Part shown: positions 9,531-21,858 of the stretch, in pieces | How the letters are laid out: each line of letters begins with the position of its first letter | Numbering within the stretch: the first letter of the stretch is position 1 | Assembly (NCBI GenBank): GCA_001510575.1 | Contig: LNGK01000003.1 | Coordinates: 3,611,732 to 3,675,731, forward strand | Length of the DNA stretch: 64,000 bases | From: Knoxdaviesia capensis | Taxonomy: Eukaryota > Ascomycota > Sordariomycetes > Microascales > Gondwanamycetaceae | Direction: 5' to 3' | Made by a program: the position numbers and the translations under genes | The notes under the pieces: generated by a model | The model's database searches: none | What the model saw: only the letters and a program-made list of their open reading frames with translations | What the model was told of the DNA's origin: nothing

Positions 9531-12500
9531 TCTCGGTGGGGCCATTGTTCCGAAACATGAGGAATCGTTTAGTGTCCCGAATTATTTTGGGCACGCTTGA
9601 ACCAAAGAAGCAATAGACCCAAGGCGACAATACTGGGTCTGGAAATGCGCTCACTGGGGTTCTCAACATATCAGAGGAAGACAACCAACCCAATGAACCC
9701 ACGCACCATCGCCAGCATCTCTCGTATACCTGGACCAAAAGCATTGAGTTTTCACGAAGGCCCTCATAGCACTATACGGGAAATATACGCCGACAGTGGT
9801 GAAGAAAAGCTTCTACGTTATATTGCATCGTACAACCAGGAACGAGGTGGAAGAATCGGGGCTCAGATGAATGAATGAAGACAGGCTGCCAGAAAAGGAA
9901 GAGGAGCCGAAAAAAAGGTGCAGTGGCGAGAAAATGTGGAAGGGCAGGTTAACGTCAAGCTACTTTTGGTCTCCCATTCGTTTTGCTGCGCACACCCTCC
10001 GCCCGTCGCAAGTTGTGTTTTGACTGAGACTTTAAAGACCCAGCTAGGTGTGGGCAGAAAGGAAGAAATCCAGGGCCTGGCCTGCAGAGGCAATCTAGAT
10101 TTCCCCCCCTTCTTCCGTGTGTCCCATTTTCGCCCTCCTCTGCGGTTTCGCTTCGTCCCTTTTTTCTTTTCGCGAAAAAGGGAACAAACACGCCCTACCA
10201 CCACCGCCTGGCCCATGTTCGCCCGCCAAATTTGCGATCGGCCTGTTATTATCCGGCCACCACCACAGGACAGATTGGATGAGTGTGCCTCTTATTGACG
10301 TTATGTCGTAGACCACAAATGATTGTCTCGGTTTCTTTTTTTTTTTTTTTCGCGCAATTCTGGTTGTTCTGGAAGGCCCCCGTTTGGCGTCTCTTTTTCA
10401 AAGCATCTGATGCTCTCCAGCAAAAATGAACCCCAAACACTTTGATAGGGTGTTCCTGTTAGTAAGTGCGTGGCTGTGTGCTAGGGAAAGAGAGATCCAT
10501 TTAGTTTTAGGCAGGCCCCGGGAATTTTCAGATCCCACGTAAGGAAGAGGCAAGAGAGAGAGAGAGAGAGGAGTCTCGAACTCTACCGCACGCACGTCTC
10601 TCTCCTCTCGGCCTTCAACCCGCGCTAGAATCAAGATGTACTGGACTCTCACATACTGAGAAAGTAGCATCATGTGTATCTAAATGTCATTCAGTTCATA
10701 AGACCGCACAAATCCGCTATCATTGGCAAATTCCAAGTGTCCACGTAATATGGAAGCCCGTCTGTCACTCACTCTCTATTTCTCTACCCACCTTATTTCC
10801 CTCCGAAGCGGTGATGGATGTTGGATGTACCAATGTACCGTAGCATGCACACAATCATCCTGCACAATGTTCTAGGGAAGTTAACTCTCCTAAACTATTG
10901 GAGATTGATTTTCACCACCCACCCCAAGATACCAACACACCACCAAGCCAGTCAGAAATCCACACCCCCCCCCTTGCCCGTACCACCAACCCACACACAA
11001 ACACTCTCGCTCACATCCTTTCCCAAGGTCTGTTGTGCTTCGTATCTATCCCTTCCCATCTGTCTTCTCACCCAGCTCGCTCTCGATCTTCAACTCTTCA
11101 CTTCTTCACGCCCTTTTCTGGCTTCTTCAATTTATCTCTATCGTTTATCATCGTCAATCCCTACGGCTCCCGTTCGTCTTATTCATCATCGGTACTAAGG
11201 CTCCTTCTTTCTTCGTGATTGGTGTCCTTCTCTAGGCCATATCTCCGCAAATCTCCTCGTCTCTCAAGTATCCTCGTACCTGCTTCAAAATTTAAGGTCC
11301 CAATATATTCGCACTCTTCTTCCCACGGCTTTTGTTTCCTCTCCCATTAGATAAAGTCGGTGATTTGAATTTGACTGTCTCGCCCTCATTTTTCCCTCTT
11401 TGCTACGCTTCCCTTACCCCCCCCTTCTTTTGCTCTTCAACAGCTTCTCTGTGTCTCTTCTTCCATCCATCTGGCCATATCCATCTCAGCAAACTGCCTT
11501 CTCTCCTTCTTTCTCTCTCTCTCTCTCTCTCTCTCTCCTCCCCACCCCACTTCTTGATGATTCCTATTCTCCCTACCTGGACTTTTCTGCCCTTCTTGCC
11601 TTGTGCTGTCCCTGACCGCCTCTGACCGCCTGGCCGCCTGACGCCAGACTTCGAGAATCAGAAGAATTTGTGCATATCGAAGACTCGTTCGCCAGCCGCA
11701 GCCGCAGCCGCCCAGAGTTCTTTGCCTAGCCCTGGTCTCTTTTTTTCTTCCAGTAATTTTTTTCCCTCCACTTTACTTTTCCTTCACTTTATTTTTTTTC
11801 TTCAATTTTTTGTTCTTGTTTCTCCCCTTCACCTTTTTCTCTTCTTCCTTTCTTTATCTTGTTTATACTATCTATCATCTATTATCTGATTTTATCACCC
11901 TTTTCCCCTATCTATGTAACTAAGATATTTGTGTCCTATATCCTCCCTCATTGTCCTTGCATTCCCAGACCTCTTCTTCCCCTGTCTTGTCTGTCACCCT
12001 CCGCTCTCCACAGAACCTTTTTTTCAGCCGCCAAGTTCATGGACAGATCTGAAGCACCATTTTTGCCTTGAGGAACAATAGTCCATGTATCAACATTGAC
12101 AACTACTGCTGATGTGCATCCGTGTCCATTTTCCAAAGTTGTTTTCCTGGTACATCTGATATCATCGATTGGCTGGTTCTCGCTGCATTCCTCCGTCTCT
12201 CGCACTCTCCCGTTTTTGCCATCATCTACAGATTCTGTCCATCTCGGTGTGGAACGTGTTGGGCATTCGCATACTGATTTCTCCCTGTCGTGTTTGGGCT
12301 TCTCAAACTCTTCCTCTCTCTTCCTCTTCTTTTCCTCCCCACGCCGCTCCCCCGAACTGGATCCTTTGGCATCCAGTTCTCCGCACCAAGGCGTTCGCTC
12401 TTTTCCATCTCCGTTGCCCCAACCCGACTCGGTTTTTCGACGCCTTTGCCATCACTCTCACCCGCCTCCCGATTCGACGACCGTCACCACCTTTTCGACG

Positions 12501-12646
12501 TCCGCCAACCCGGCTCTTTGTTACCATCCTCATCCGGCCACAGCCCTTAAAGGGCATCAGCAGACATCTCTGCGCTCCGTCTCCCTGCTCCGCCTTTCTC
12601 CCGGCCTTGTCCAGCGCCGTTCCGCGCTGGCTGATCCCCAGCAATC
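9531..12646. other. Long intergenic region and CT-rich leader of the WD40 gene
   Basis: This 3.1-kb stretch ends in a strongly CT-rich block (about 11030-12640) that looks like a long fungal promoter plus 5' leader. A GA-rich microsatellite lies near 10553-10570. Several open frames of 60-180 codons are read through the CT-rich block, but their translations are low-complexity S/F/L/P and not protein-like. No RNA gene was found. Confidence 0.6.
11512..11537 (+). repeat. (CT)n microsatellite
   Basis: About 13 CT dinucleotides lie within the pyrimidine-rich leader region of the downstream LisH/WD40 gene. Confidence 0.95.
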
Positions 12647-15600
12647 ATGAAGGAACTTCTCGATCACGATCGAATGAACTATCTCGTTTGGAGGTACGTA
12701 CCTGACCCAATCCGACCCCCATTCATCAGTGTTTCGATTTGCTATGTTCCCCCCAAATTCTCCGCCTTCCTTTTGTTGTCACTGGTCACGTTTTTGCTCG
12801 GTTTTCATTCGGCATCCACACCTGCCTGCCTCCTGTCACGTTTCCGTTCTACGAACCACTGCTAACGATATCGTTTCCTGTTGATGTTTAGATATCTGCT
12901 TGAGTCAAGTATGTGCATTTCAGTCGCTTTTCCTCATTTCATTGTTTGCCCCCCATTTTTCCCGCCGTCGCCCTCCTTCCTGGTTTGCGCCGTCCACCCC
13001 CATTCGTTCCTTCGCTTTCCCAGGGTTTAGTCATCCGGCCTCAGTCACCTTTTTCCATTTCGAGGCCCAAGACCCCCCCCCCCTTCAAAACTGTTTTGGG
13101 ACGAGATCCAATTCTTTCTGAAGTCGCCTTAATCATCACCATCACGCATTTCCATTTCCCCATCACCCAATGGCGCGATCTTCAATTTCCGCCTTTGGGA
13201 GAGAACACCTTCCCAATCCCCCAAATTACTAACCGCCATCCCTCTCAACAGACTATCGCGAAGCCGCAGCCAAACTTCAGAAAGAATGGGAGGTTTCAGA
13301 ACCTCATCGCCACTTCGACTTTGCCCGCCATGTCAAGAGCCATGCGCTTGTTAACATTGTGAACAAGGGCCTTACATACTGTGCTCTTGAGCGCGATTTT
13401 GCCAACAAAGTGGTATGTTCTCCTTGTCTTGCTTCTGTACTGTACTTGGTGTTCTCTTTTCCCCCTCTCTGCCTCCCGGTCATCATCATCAATCACCACG
13501 TTTCTTCTTTAGTGAGGATCTAGTGCCCAGAGTCTGTGTCTAGCGACGGTGATCCGTGTTTGGCTCCCTTGATTGGGCTTTCAACTTCAGACGCGACTCC
13601 AGACCCATCAAAAAACGCACGGCCCTCAAACACATCTGGAAATGGTCAAGCCCTACAGTGTCAAGTCCACCGTGTGGCTGCTGGTGGGAACTGTACCGCC
13701 TTCAGTGTGCCGGGCTGCAGATCACGTCCATCTTACTCCTAATCAATCCTCCGTGGCGCGGAGGATGAACCGGGGCTTGAATTTCACCTCTGGCTGACAG
13801 AAGCCGAATTTAACCACCCCATCCCATCCTCAACCTCTGTTCTTTCACACTTAAACACCCATGTTACAACCAGCATCCTAACCCATTCTTTAACAACCTT
13901 CTAGCAAGCTGAAGCATACCCTAACGCGGAGGTGTCTGAGAGCACAGCATATGGATTTTTTGGTCCGTTGGTGCCTCAGGGGCCGAGAAGATTCAATGAT
14001 TTGTCCGCAGATGATGACGAGGACTTGGACGCTGAGGGTGAACTCGAGGAGAGAGAGACTCCCGTCGCTGTGATCCGGATGCGCTCCGTAAACCCCAAGC
14101 CCCAACCCCTCGTCACTGCCACTCCCGCCACCGTCTTGAGCAACGGCTCGCCGACAAAGAAGCCCAAGACCAATGGCTACGAAGCCAATGGAGTGTCGGG
14201 TGTGACGTCGAACGATGACAGCGCCCCGGCCCCGTTGTCTGCGAGTGCCACCGCCGCGATGGATATCGACAGCATCGGCACCGCATCAGTGAACGCCAAC
14301 CATGCCTACCCGTCTCCCCTTGAGGGCGAGGGTGCCGCTTCCCCCGTCCCTAGAACGGATGGTCCCGAGGAAGGCGCTCAAGTCGAAAAGGTGACCGAAT
14401 TGGCCCCGGACACCATCTATCTCCGCATCTTGCCTGAAGACCGCTCGGCCGACGGAGCTTCCTCTTCAGCTGTCACCAGCTCTCCCGTTCTCAGAAATGG
14501 CAACGGCGCTGTCGTGACCACTGAGAGTGCCCCCATCCTGCTACACTGCGAGTGGAACCCGACGGACCCGACTTTACTAGCCGCGGCTGGTACCGACGCT
14601 TTTGCCCGTGTGTGGACCATCAACCGAAACTCCGGGAACGACGACGCCTCCACACGCGCCGGCGAGGCTAACACGGAGCCAGTCAATCGGCCGTTCAACG
14701 ATCTCGTTGACGATGTTTCGTCTCCCCGCACCACCTCTAGTTCCCTGGCCTGGAACTGGGATGGCACCGCCCTAGCGGTAGCCGTTGACCACGCTGTCAA
14801 AACCCGCATCAGCATTTGGTCGCCGGACGGCAGCCAGATCTACCAGTTCGACCTTGCCGACGGGCCCGTGTACAAAATGCGCTGGAACCCCACTAGCAAT
14901 GCGCTCCTTGCCATTGCCCCCTGCCCTGTCGATGCAGGCCAAGGCTCTTCGTCCCCTTCGGTGTCCCCCTCAGCCGGAGGTTCCCTGGGTGCCCAAGTCA
15001 TTGTTCACCATGCCTCCACTTCCACCACCCTCACCTACACTGTCGAAGGCCACGATGCTGCCGCCTGGCCGCTTGATGCCGCCTGGATCAACGATTGCGA
15101 CGTTCTTGTGTGTGGCGGAGATGTGCTGATTGCTCTTCGATGCTCGGAGACGGCCATCACGCTCCTCAAGAAGTTCGATACTCGTGAAGACGATACCTTT
15201 ACCCAAATTGCCTTTGACTGGAGATCGAAACTTGCTGCGACGGCGGGCTACAAGGGCGTCATTGACGTAAGTACTGTACTCTTTTGGCGTGAGATAGAGA
15301 TATCTATGGTCTTCATATATGAGTCTTACCTACACAGACTAACTCGATTGTTCTCTTTCTAGTTATGGGATGAGAATGGCCAACGGAGATCGATAACTGC
15401 CCACTCCGGCCCCATTACCGCTCTGCAGTGGCAACCCCTGCAATCGGCGCCGACCGACGAGGAGCGGCTCATTGCGTCTGGTGGCGACGACTGTGCCATT
15501 CTGATCTGGAACGCGCGGATACCCGAGAGCAAGGCGAAATGCTTCCTGACGATGGACTCGCCGATTATTTCACTGGCCTTCACCCCGGATGGAGCATTTA

Positions 15601-15818
15601 TCGCCGGAGCCACGACCACGCAGGTCCTGATCTGGAAGGTTGGCGACCACGCCATTCCGCGGGCCAGCTGGAGCCGGCTGCCGCACCCGGGCTGGCTCAG
15701 CCCCAAGGCCGGCCGCGAGGCGGACGAGGAGGACGAGCACTGCCTGGGCTGGGACGCGTCGGGGCACAAGCTTGTCTATGGAGTCAACAGCAGACTTGCT
15801 GTCATTGAGTTCCGTTAA
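12647..15818 (+). CDS. LisH/WD40 protein, TBL1/Sif2-type corepressor subunit
   Basis: Five exons (12647-12693, 12892-12908, 13252-13412, 13905-15266, 15363-15818) encode 680 residues; all phases agree. The LisH motif at the N-terminus (MNYLVWRYLLESNYREAAA) is split over three exons, one only 17 nt long. A conserved block follows (FDFARHVKSHALVNIVNKGL), then a low-complexity linker with a possible nuclear signal (PTKKPKTNGY). WD40 repeats run from about residue 210, with repeats such as LLHCEWNPTDPTLLAAAGTD and PITALQWQPL, to the C-terminal IEFR. Sif2 in yeast and TBL1 in animals are core parts of Set3/NCoR histone deacetylase complexes. The family assignment is strong; the complex is inferred. 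Intron 3 (492 nt) is unusually long. Confidence 0.9.
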
Positions 15819-16875
15819 GCTAGTTGGCCGGCCTGCCTCCTTTTCTTTTCTCTCTCCGTTCTCTCGACACATCCGGTTTCTTCCGTTCTTCTATTTTCTT
15901 TTTTTCCCTTTCCCCTTGGGTTCCAATCCCTTGGGATGAACGGCTCCTGGACGAGTTGGTTCGTGTTCCGGCGACCCCAACTTAGCTTTTAGAGAGCAAG
16001 AAGCGTTTGTGTCGCACTGCATTGTAACTTTAACGAGCTAGATATCCCCCCCGGTTAGTTGAGACCTTTTTCGGTGTCCTTTTTTCTTTTTTTTTTTCCT
16101 GCGTCTTTCTTCTTCTCCGTTTCAAAAATGTCGTCCAACCTTTTCGGAATATCATGGCGATAATGATGGACCTCTCATGATATCTTCCGTCGTGGTCCTC
16201 CTGTTCTCATACCCCTTTCTTCCCCCAGATTCCTGGGGGACTTTCATGCTTTTTCTTCTCTGTAACTTCCCACCTTTTCTTTCTCCTTGTTTATTCCTTC
16301 TTCTTTATTTGGTCCGCTTCATTCCGAATCCAGGATGATGGCGTGAGATGTTGATGTTGTTTCTTTTCTCTGTATGATGGATGTTTTTTTTTGGTGGAGT
16401 CGTCTGCATATCCGGCTGTTCTTGTATCACACATCCCGCCGCCCCTTTGGGCGTGTGCGCGGGTCGGGATCTCAGCCTAGGGGAGGGGGGACGGGGTTCT
16501 GGGGAAATGGGGAAATGGGGGAGGCGTGTTTGTCGGGGTGTGCTTCTTCTTTTTTGTTTTGCTTTATCCTTGTCTCTTGACTGTTTAGCCCTTGGTTTAG
16601 CTGCGTATTTCGCCCTCCGGTTCGTTTTTTGGAGTGGGAAAAAAAAACATATAAAGATACATCTCTTTTGGACCACTTGGTGGTTTTGACATCGTATGAC
16701 GAACTCTTTGCTCGCTTGTTGTGTACCAGTTGTTGCAGAAATGATAGTAGGCCAGAGAGTTTTGGGCGGCGGGAGGAGTCGGCGTATACTCATCTGCTTG
16801 CGTCGTTGGCTTATTAGCCCGCCCATGGGCAGCACTTCTCAATTTTGATGATTCACTCCCACCTCTGTTCTCACC
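15819..16875. other. 3' region of the WD40 gene
   Basis: This T-rich downstream region (TTTTCTTTTTTTTTTT near 16081) is probably a long 3' UTR. Frames over 100 codons exist on both strands around 16305-16835, but their translations are compositionally odd and overlap each other. Nothing is called. Confidence 0.55.
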
Positions 16876-17990
16876 ATGAAGATTCCTGATAAAGTCCCCT
16901 TAGAGATGTCCCGGAAAGACCCTCTGCGGCATCCCCGGACGCTCGCCGAACACCCGTGTAGGCCAACTTCACACTCTCCCGCTCCTTCTAGGTCCGGACT
17001 CTCTGTTTCGGAAACGAGGGGTAGGCTGGATGCCCTCGCTGGCCGCAGCGACAGGGCATCGCGGCTTCTGTGGGCACTTTTGCAGTACTTGGGCCCAGCG
17101 GGCCTGGCGGTCTTGGTGGGGAGTATAACCAACTTCCCAGACGATGTGGCTCTAACTAAGCTCGCTAACTACTTTCTGGATGCGACTTTGAAGGCATGTA
17201 CGTCCCGTCGCCCCTTTTTTCCTTTTCTCTTGGCTCTTGGGACAGCATGTCGGCTGTAGTCAAGCTAGCCGGCGGCCACCCCCCAACGCCACTCAGCCCC
17301 CCCCGCCCACCCCCAGGCCGGGTGACGAAGTGGACCCCGTCGCCGAAAGCTCTCCCCGGGCACAGCAGACCCAGCTCCGCGACGACTGTCTGCGGCGTGA
17401 CGGCTACCGCTGCGTGTACTCGGGTGACTGGGACTCCCTCAGCTGCCGAGGCCGGCTCTCGGTGTGTGCCCCCGGGGCCGTCCAGGCGCGGACGGTGTGT
17501 GATCCCGGCGGCGTTCGGCGCAGGTGTCGACGATGGGGAGAATGCGGTTACGGCGCGGAATAGACGGGCTATCTGGGATGCCCTGTACCGCAACTTTCCG
17601 GCCCTGCGCGGGAAGATCGGCGCGGGGAGTGTCAATCAGCGCGCAAACGCTGTGGTTACTTGACCCCCGGGTGTACCGGCTTTTTTGTTCGGGGAGTGTG
17701 AAGTTGCGTTCCTCCCGCAGGGTCCCGTACGTCTTCCTTTTCCCGCGTTTGACTACGTTTGTTTGAATCTTCTTCTTGCGTCTGACCACCCCGATACCCA
17801 CCTCTGACACACCGACCTCTTATTCCACGCAGAACACGGACCGCGCGCAACCTGTTTCGGCCCAGCAATCAAACCGGCGACAAGCGGCACTTCGGAGCTG
17901 CAGTTCACGAGCCATGACGACGGCGTGCCGATGCCGGATGCGGACTTCTTGTGGGTGCACTCCGTGGTGTCCCGCATTTCGTGTGAGAGT
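16876..17990 (+). pseudogene. HNH-endonuclease-like gene, disrupted
   Basis: The fungal HNH-nuclease family is recognisable in pieces across frames. From 16876 a frame carries an N-terminal helical region (RLLWALLQYLGPAGLAVLV) and a possible intron from 17198. The core starts near 17375 with LRRDGYRCVYSGDWDS. The frame then shifts between about 17430 and 17470, and the next part reads PPGPSRRGRCVIPAAFG, IWDALYRNFPAL, GKIGAGSVNQRANAV, ending in a stop at 17660. The C-terminal portion (SHDDGVPMPDADFLWVH) is found again near 17905-17965. The AHI-type catalytic histidine expected before PAAFG is missing. A frameshift plus the lost catalytic residue argue for a dead copy. An intact multi-intron gene is less likely. 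Confidence 0.65.
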
Positions 17991-19342
17991 AGGCTTGGAG
18001 AGGAGATTGCGGCGGTGGGGGGCGGGGCGGGCGTGGCTGCTGGGTGTCGCGGGCTGCTTGCCGGGTGTTCAGGTGGGATCTGGGGGCAGTAGCGGTGAGG
18101 ATAGTGGTGTGGACCGGTGTACCATAGGGTGTGAGGAGCGTGAAAACTTGTGTGAATAGGCATAGTAACGCGCTTCATAGAATTCCGGCGTGTATATTCG
18201 CTCCCGATGTATCCATGAATCACCTCCATCCCGTCTGCAGCCAAGGACCTGGAAACAGTCTTGCTCATAAAGTGTCTATATGCAGTCCTGACGTATACCT
18301 CTGGTTCATGTATTTCAATGCCATGATTGCCATCTCGGAAGCATTCAGCAATCAAAAGTTTTTCCTCCTGTTTGTAAAGCGTGAATCATGGTCTGTCGCT
18401 GGCAAACACTAGAAACGAAATCCCACTCTTTTCCGCGTCTATAGCCCCCCCTCCCCCCCCCCTTTCCCCCTCGGAGTCGTTATTTTCATCAATCAATAGT
18501 ACATTGTCATCTCGGCTCCGCCAGGCATCTCTGAACATCTCATTTAGACGCACATCTCATCTCGAGATGCTATGGGCACTTTTCCACACCATCTTAGTTG
18601 TCCTCGCTTTAGCTAGCATGGGTTAAAGGGGGAGAAATGTCCGCCGTGGGACGAAGCACGGTTAAAGTTGGCTTTGCTAGGGTCCTGTAACCAGGGGTTT
18701 CACTCGGGCCGTTGTTCAAATAGAAAAGATTAAAAGCCACTGTTAGACAGCACCGTCAATGCATACTGTCCATCCCAGATCCCAGATATAGTACATGCCT
18801 AACCCTTATCAATCGCCGCCCACAGCTAAAGCTCCCCACGTGATTTAATTCTGAGCAACTCGAACCCGACGTACTACGTAACTCTTCCTTGATGTCTCCT
18901 CTTTTTTTGACAGCTGATTTCACGTTCGCAAGTTGAACTCTCCCATTCCTCGTTTGCCTTGCAATATATCAGTGTATCAATTTTGTTCTTTTCTGCTGAT
19001 AGTCTTCAATTGTCTTAGATGTGGAAAGTGCATACATACTCCAGAGTCTTCTCCTATATTCCTGGCCACACAAGAAAACCTGCAAACGCTGGCAAGATAA
19101 CTAACGGGGTAACCCACCCTGCATCGACCGACCTACGACTCCAGCACACTGCTACAGCTTCCAATTTCCACCAAGTGCGAAGGATCTCGAGAGAATATTC
19201 TGTTACAGCTTACCGGGATTTCCCGCACAAAATCACACACTTCTCAGACCGGAACACCCCCACCAAAGCTCCCCCGCGCCGAAAAGGACCCCACCAACCC
19301 CGCCAACGCGGACAAGAAGTAGACACACGAACGCAAGCAAAG
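17991..19342. other. Intergenic region between the HNH remnant and the 170-residue gene
   Basis: This stretch holds C-homopolymer runs near 18445-18465 and a promoter-like region before 19343. The frame of the next gene is open upstream to 19019, but that extension has no conserved character. Nothing else was seen. Confidence 0.5.
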
Positions 19343-20037
19343 ATGGCCACCGACGACGACTACATGGCCTTCCTCAACAAGGCGAACAACGACGTCCCAG
19401 CAACAACGACCACTGGGACAGCGACAACAACTACGCGGTCCGACCCGTTCAAGACGCGCGATGCGGGCGAGGCGGTGCCGCAGAGCCTGGCCGAAGTGAC
19501 GCAGGATCGCGTGTACACGAGCGAGGCCGACGAGCCGTTCGAGCCCGTGGTGCTGCGGTGGGATGAGACCGGCAAGGGGCTGCCGGACGAGGGTGAGTTG
19601 GGTTTCTTTTATTTTTATCTTTATTTTTTTGGTGTTGCTGCTATTGTTATGTCTTCCTTGTTGTTCCGACTATGGCCCCGGTCTGGGCCCGGACTCCCCG
19701 ACCCCCCCCCCCGGCTATTATCCACCCGGCCCACCCACTACGTGCTCCGCTAACCACTGCCTTCCCCGTCACAGAAGAATTCGCACAGATGATCGGCCAC
19801 GCCAACCCCGCCAGCGCCGACGTGGAGATCCTCGACCCGGCCGACTGGGACCCGAGCGGCACGTACGCCGACATCCTGCAGGCAGTGCGGGTGGCGACGC
19901 GCGGCAGCGACGTGCGGGTGTACCGCGTGGCGGCGCCGGCGTCGTCGACGCGGGTGTACTTCTGGGTGCTCAGCTCCGAGGGCATTGGCAAGGCGGCGCG
20001 GCTGGTCGGGGTGCGGGCGCTGGCGGTTGAGAGTTGA
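19343..20037 (+). CDS. Conserved fungal protein of unknown function, 170 residues
   Basis: Two exons (19343-19592 and 19775-20037), with a GTGAGT donor and a CACAG acceptor, join as LPDE-EEFAQM and encode 170 residues. The start MATDDDYMAFLNKAN is chosen because it opens a conserved motif; an in-frame ATG 324 bases upstream would add an unlikely leader. The protein is acidic and globular-looking, with DEPFEPVVLRWDETGKGLP, then DVRVYRVAAPASSTRVYFWV and a C-terminal GVRALAVES. No membrane segment or signal peptide is seen. I recall similar uncharacterised proteins in aspergilli, but no function is known to me. Confidence 0.82.
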
Positions 20038-20521
20038 GGGACGGCCCGGTCGGTCTGCCGTTAAGAGTTCCGGGGGGGAGAAGTCGCGGCTAGGTGGTTC
20101 GTTTCTAGGCCGGAGTGGCCGGTATGTGTGTCGCCGATCATCGGCAGTAATATTCTTTCCAGGTGCATATCTATCCAAATGGGAACATCGTGAACAGCAG
20201 AATGCAGGACATACACCAAGTAGGTAGCTTCTGTATACAGATACTCGCACCTTCCCCCCAACGGTGAGAACTTCTGACTAAGAGATATGTTAAACACGCT
20301 CAACTCAGAGACGGGATGGAGGTCAATGAAGACATAATCAATTCCTCACCTTTTTTTTTTCTTTCTCTCAATATTGCATTGCACTTCGATCTTGCAGGTG
20401 TGATGCTGGTCTCAAATGCTTTCGCTGCTTTACTCTCCACCTAACTTCCTTTCAGCCTCTCTGGTATCTATCTATTCAGTCAACCTCCTCCAACCTGCCT
20501 CAAGGCCGTTTAGCTTCATCA
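20038..20521. other. Short intergenic region
   Basis: This gap lies between the 170-residue gene and the broken NTPase gene. It contains only short frames and a T/C-rich run near 20350-20370. Confidence 0.5.
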
Positions 20522-21540
20522 TGGAGCCGCCTCCGGATTTCCTCTCCGACCCCACGTCCTCGCCGACTGAGCCTATCGACACCCATGATAACCAAGAACT
20601 ACCCTCCGGACTGGCATCTCTGAGGAGAGCAAAGGACCGGTGGCGTGGAGCCTCGATCGAAGAGTTCCTGAGACGAAGCGAACTTTGCGATACTGTAGCA
20701 AACTCACCACAGCCATTTGGAAAATACAAAGACGACACCAGCCTACGGCTCATGGCACTTTTTGCCAGTCGCAAAACCTTGCTAAAAGTCCACGATCAGT
20801 ATGAGACTTACAAATCTGCTCCGTCCTCATGGGTTGCACCGTATACCAATCCTGGCCGGCCCTTCTGGTATCGGCAAATCGTTAATCATTTTCCCGCTGG
20901 TCATGCACTGTTCAAAGTATGTCTTTACTCGAACCTGTCATCCACCAACTCTTGAGGCTTCCCAGGCCGAACTACCATTGGATGCACTTACCGCTCCGAT
21001 CCAGTTGTAGCTTGGAAGCAATTCCTCCGATGTCAAATTCTTATGCAGGCATATTGCAATAAGACTGGGATCACCCCCGCTGGTCTATTCCATATGTGTG
21101 CTTCGATTGAGCCAGAGCTTGTGAATGGCCGAAATGGCCTATCTCAGAATTTGCAGCCCGAGCCCGTTTCACCTCCGGATTGCGCTCTCTATCCAACAGT
21201 CTCGGCCATTCTTGATGAAATCAAGACCGTTCTGGACCATCTTGATCTCAACAACACCTCTCAGACTGGATACGGCGGCGATGCGAGCTCGAACCATCCC
21301 ACAACAGATGCATCAGAGTTCCCCCTAATCATCTGCCTAGACGAGGCAGGGGCATTATTAGATGGCAAGGAAGAGAGCCAGGTCATATTCCTTCGGAGAG
21401 CTGCTCGACAACGCTTCAGCAAGAAGAGTTGTGCGTCCTTTTCTATCATCATGCTCGACACCACATCAGGATTCAGCAACTTCGCCCTATCGCAGTTCCT
21501 GCGTTCACTCCTTGGCCCATCAGAGTACAACCCTAACTAA
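20522..21540 (+). pseudogene. P-loop NTPase of Crinkler-like type, frameshifted
   Basis: The first frame opens MEPPPDFLSDPTSSPTEP and runs to about 20820 (RKTLLKVHDQYETYKSAPS). The Walker A motif AGPSGIGKS is in another frame (near 20852-20880). After a plausible intron (GTATGT donor near 20918, CCCAG acceptor near 20967) the sequence resumes with RTTIGCTYRSDPVVAWKQF, but the phase does not fit the Walker A frame. The last frame holds the Walker B strand FPLIICLDEAGALL (near 21320), LRRAARQRFSKK and a DTTS motif (LDTTSGFSNF), ending at 21538. The Walker A / DEA / DTTS order resembles NTPases linked to Crinkler-type proteins in fungi. At least two frame breaks make it a pseudogene. Host-directed activity is not implied. 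Confidence 0.65.
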
Positions 21541-21835
21541 GCAGCACAAGAGCGTCGGCCAAGTCCACAAAAGCTCGTCTCGTGGTTGCGTTTTCTTCAG
21601 CCATTTCGTGCCCTCAACTTCCCCCTTATCTTTTGACGATGTTGACGCTGGCTACCGCCGTGGTGCTGCCATACTCCGTCTAACCAGGCGACTCGCACAC
21701 AGCCGGTTCGGAATACCGGAGCCGTCCGGCAACAATGTCCTCAAAATCTCCACAGACCACCACGATCCTTTTTATTGCTGCAAAGACTAGATAGAAAACA
21801 AGAGAGATCCTGCTGCAAGTTGGTGATCAAGATAC

Positions 21836-21858
21836 TAGGGTTAAGCGGTAAACCCTAA
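21836..21858. repeat. Inverted pair of telomere-like motifs
   Basis: TAGGGTTAA (21836-21844) and TAAACCCTAA (21849-21858) are opposed teloboxes separated by four bases, forming an interrupted palindrome about 500 bases before trpE. Confidence 0.75.

Noticed and set aside
19019..19342. N-terminal extension of the 170-residue gene
   Set aside because: The frame is open to an upstream ATG, but the extension is unlike the protein family and MATDDDYMAFLNKA is a natural conserved start.
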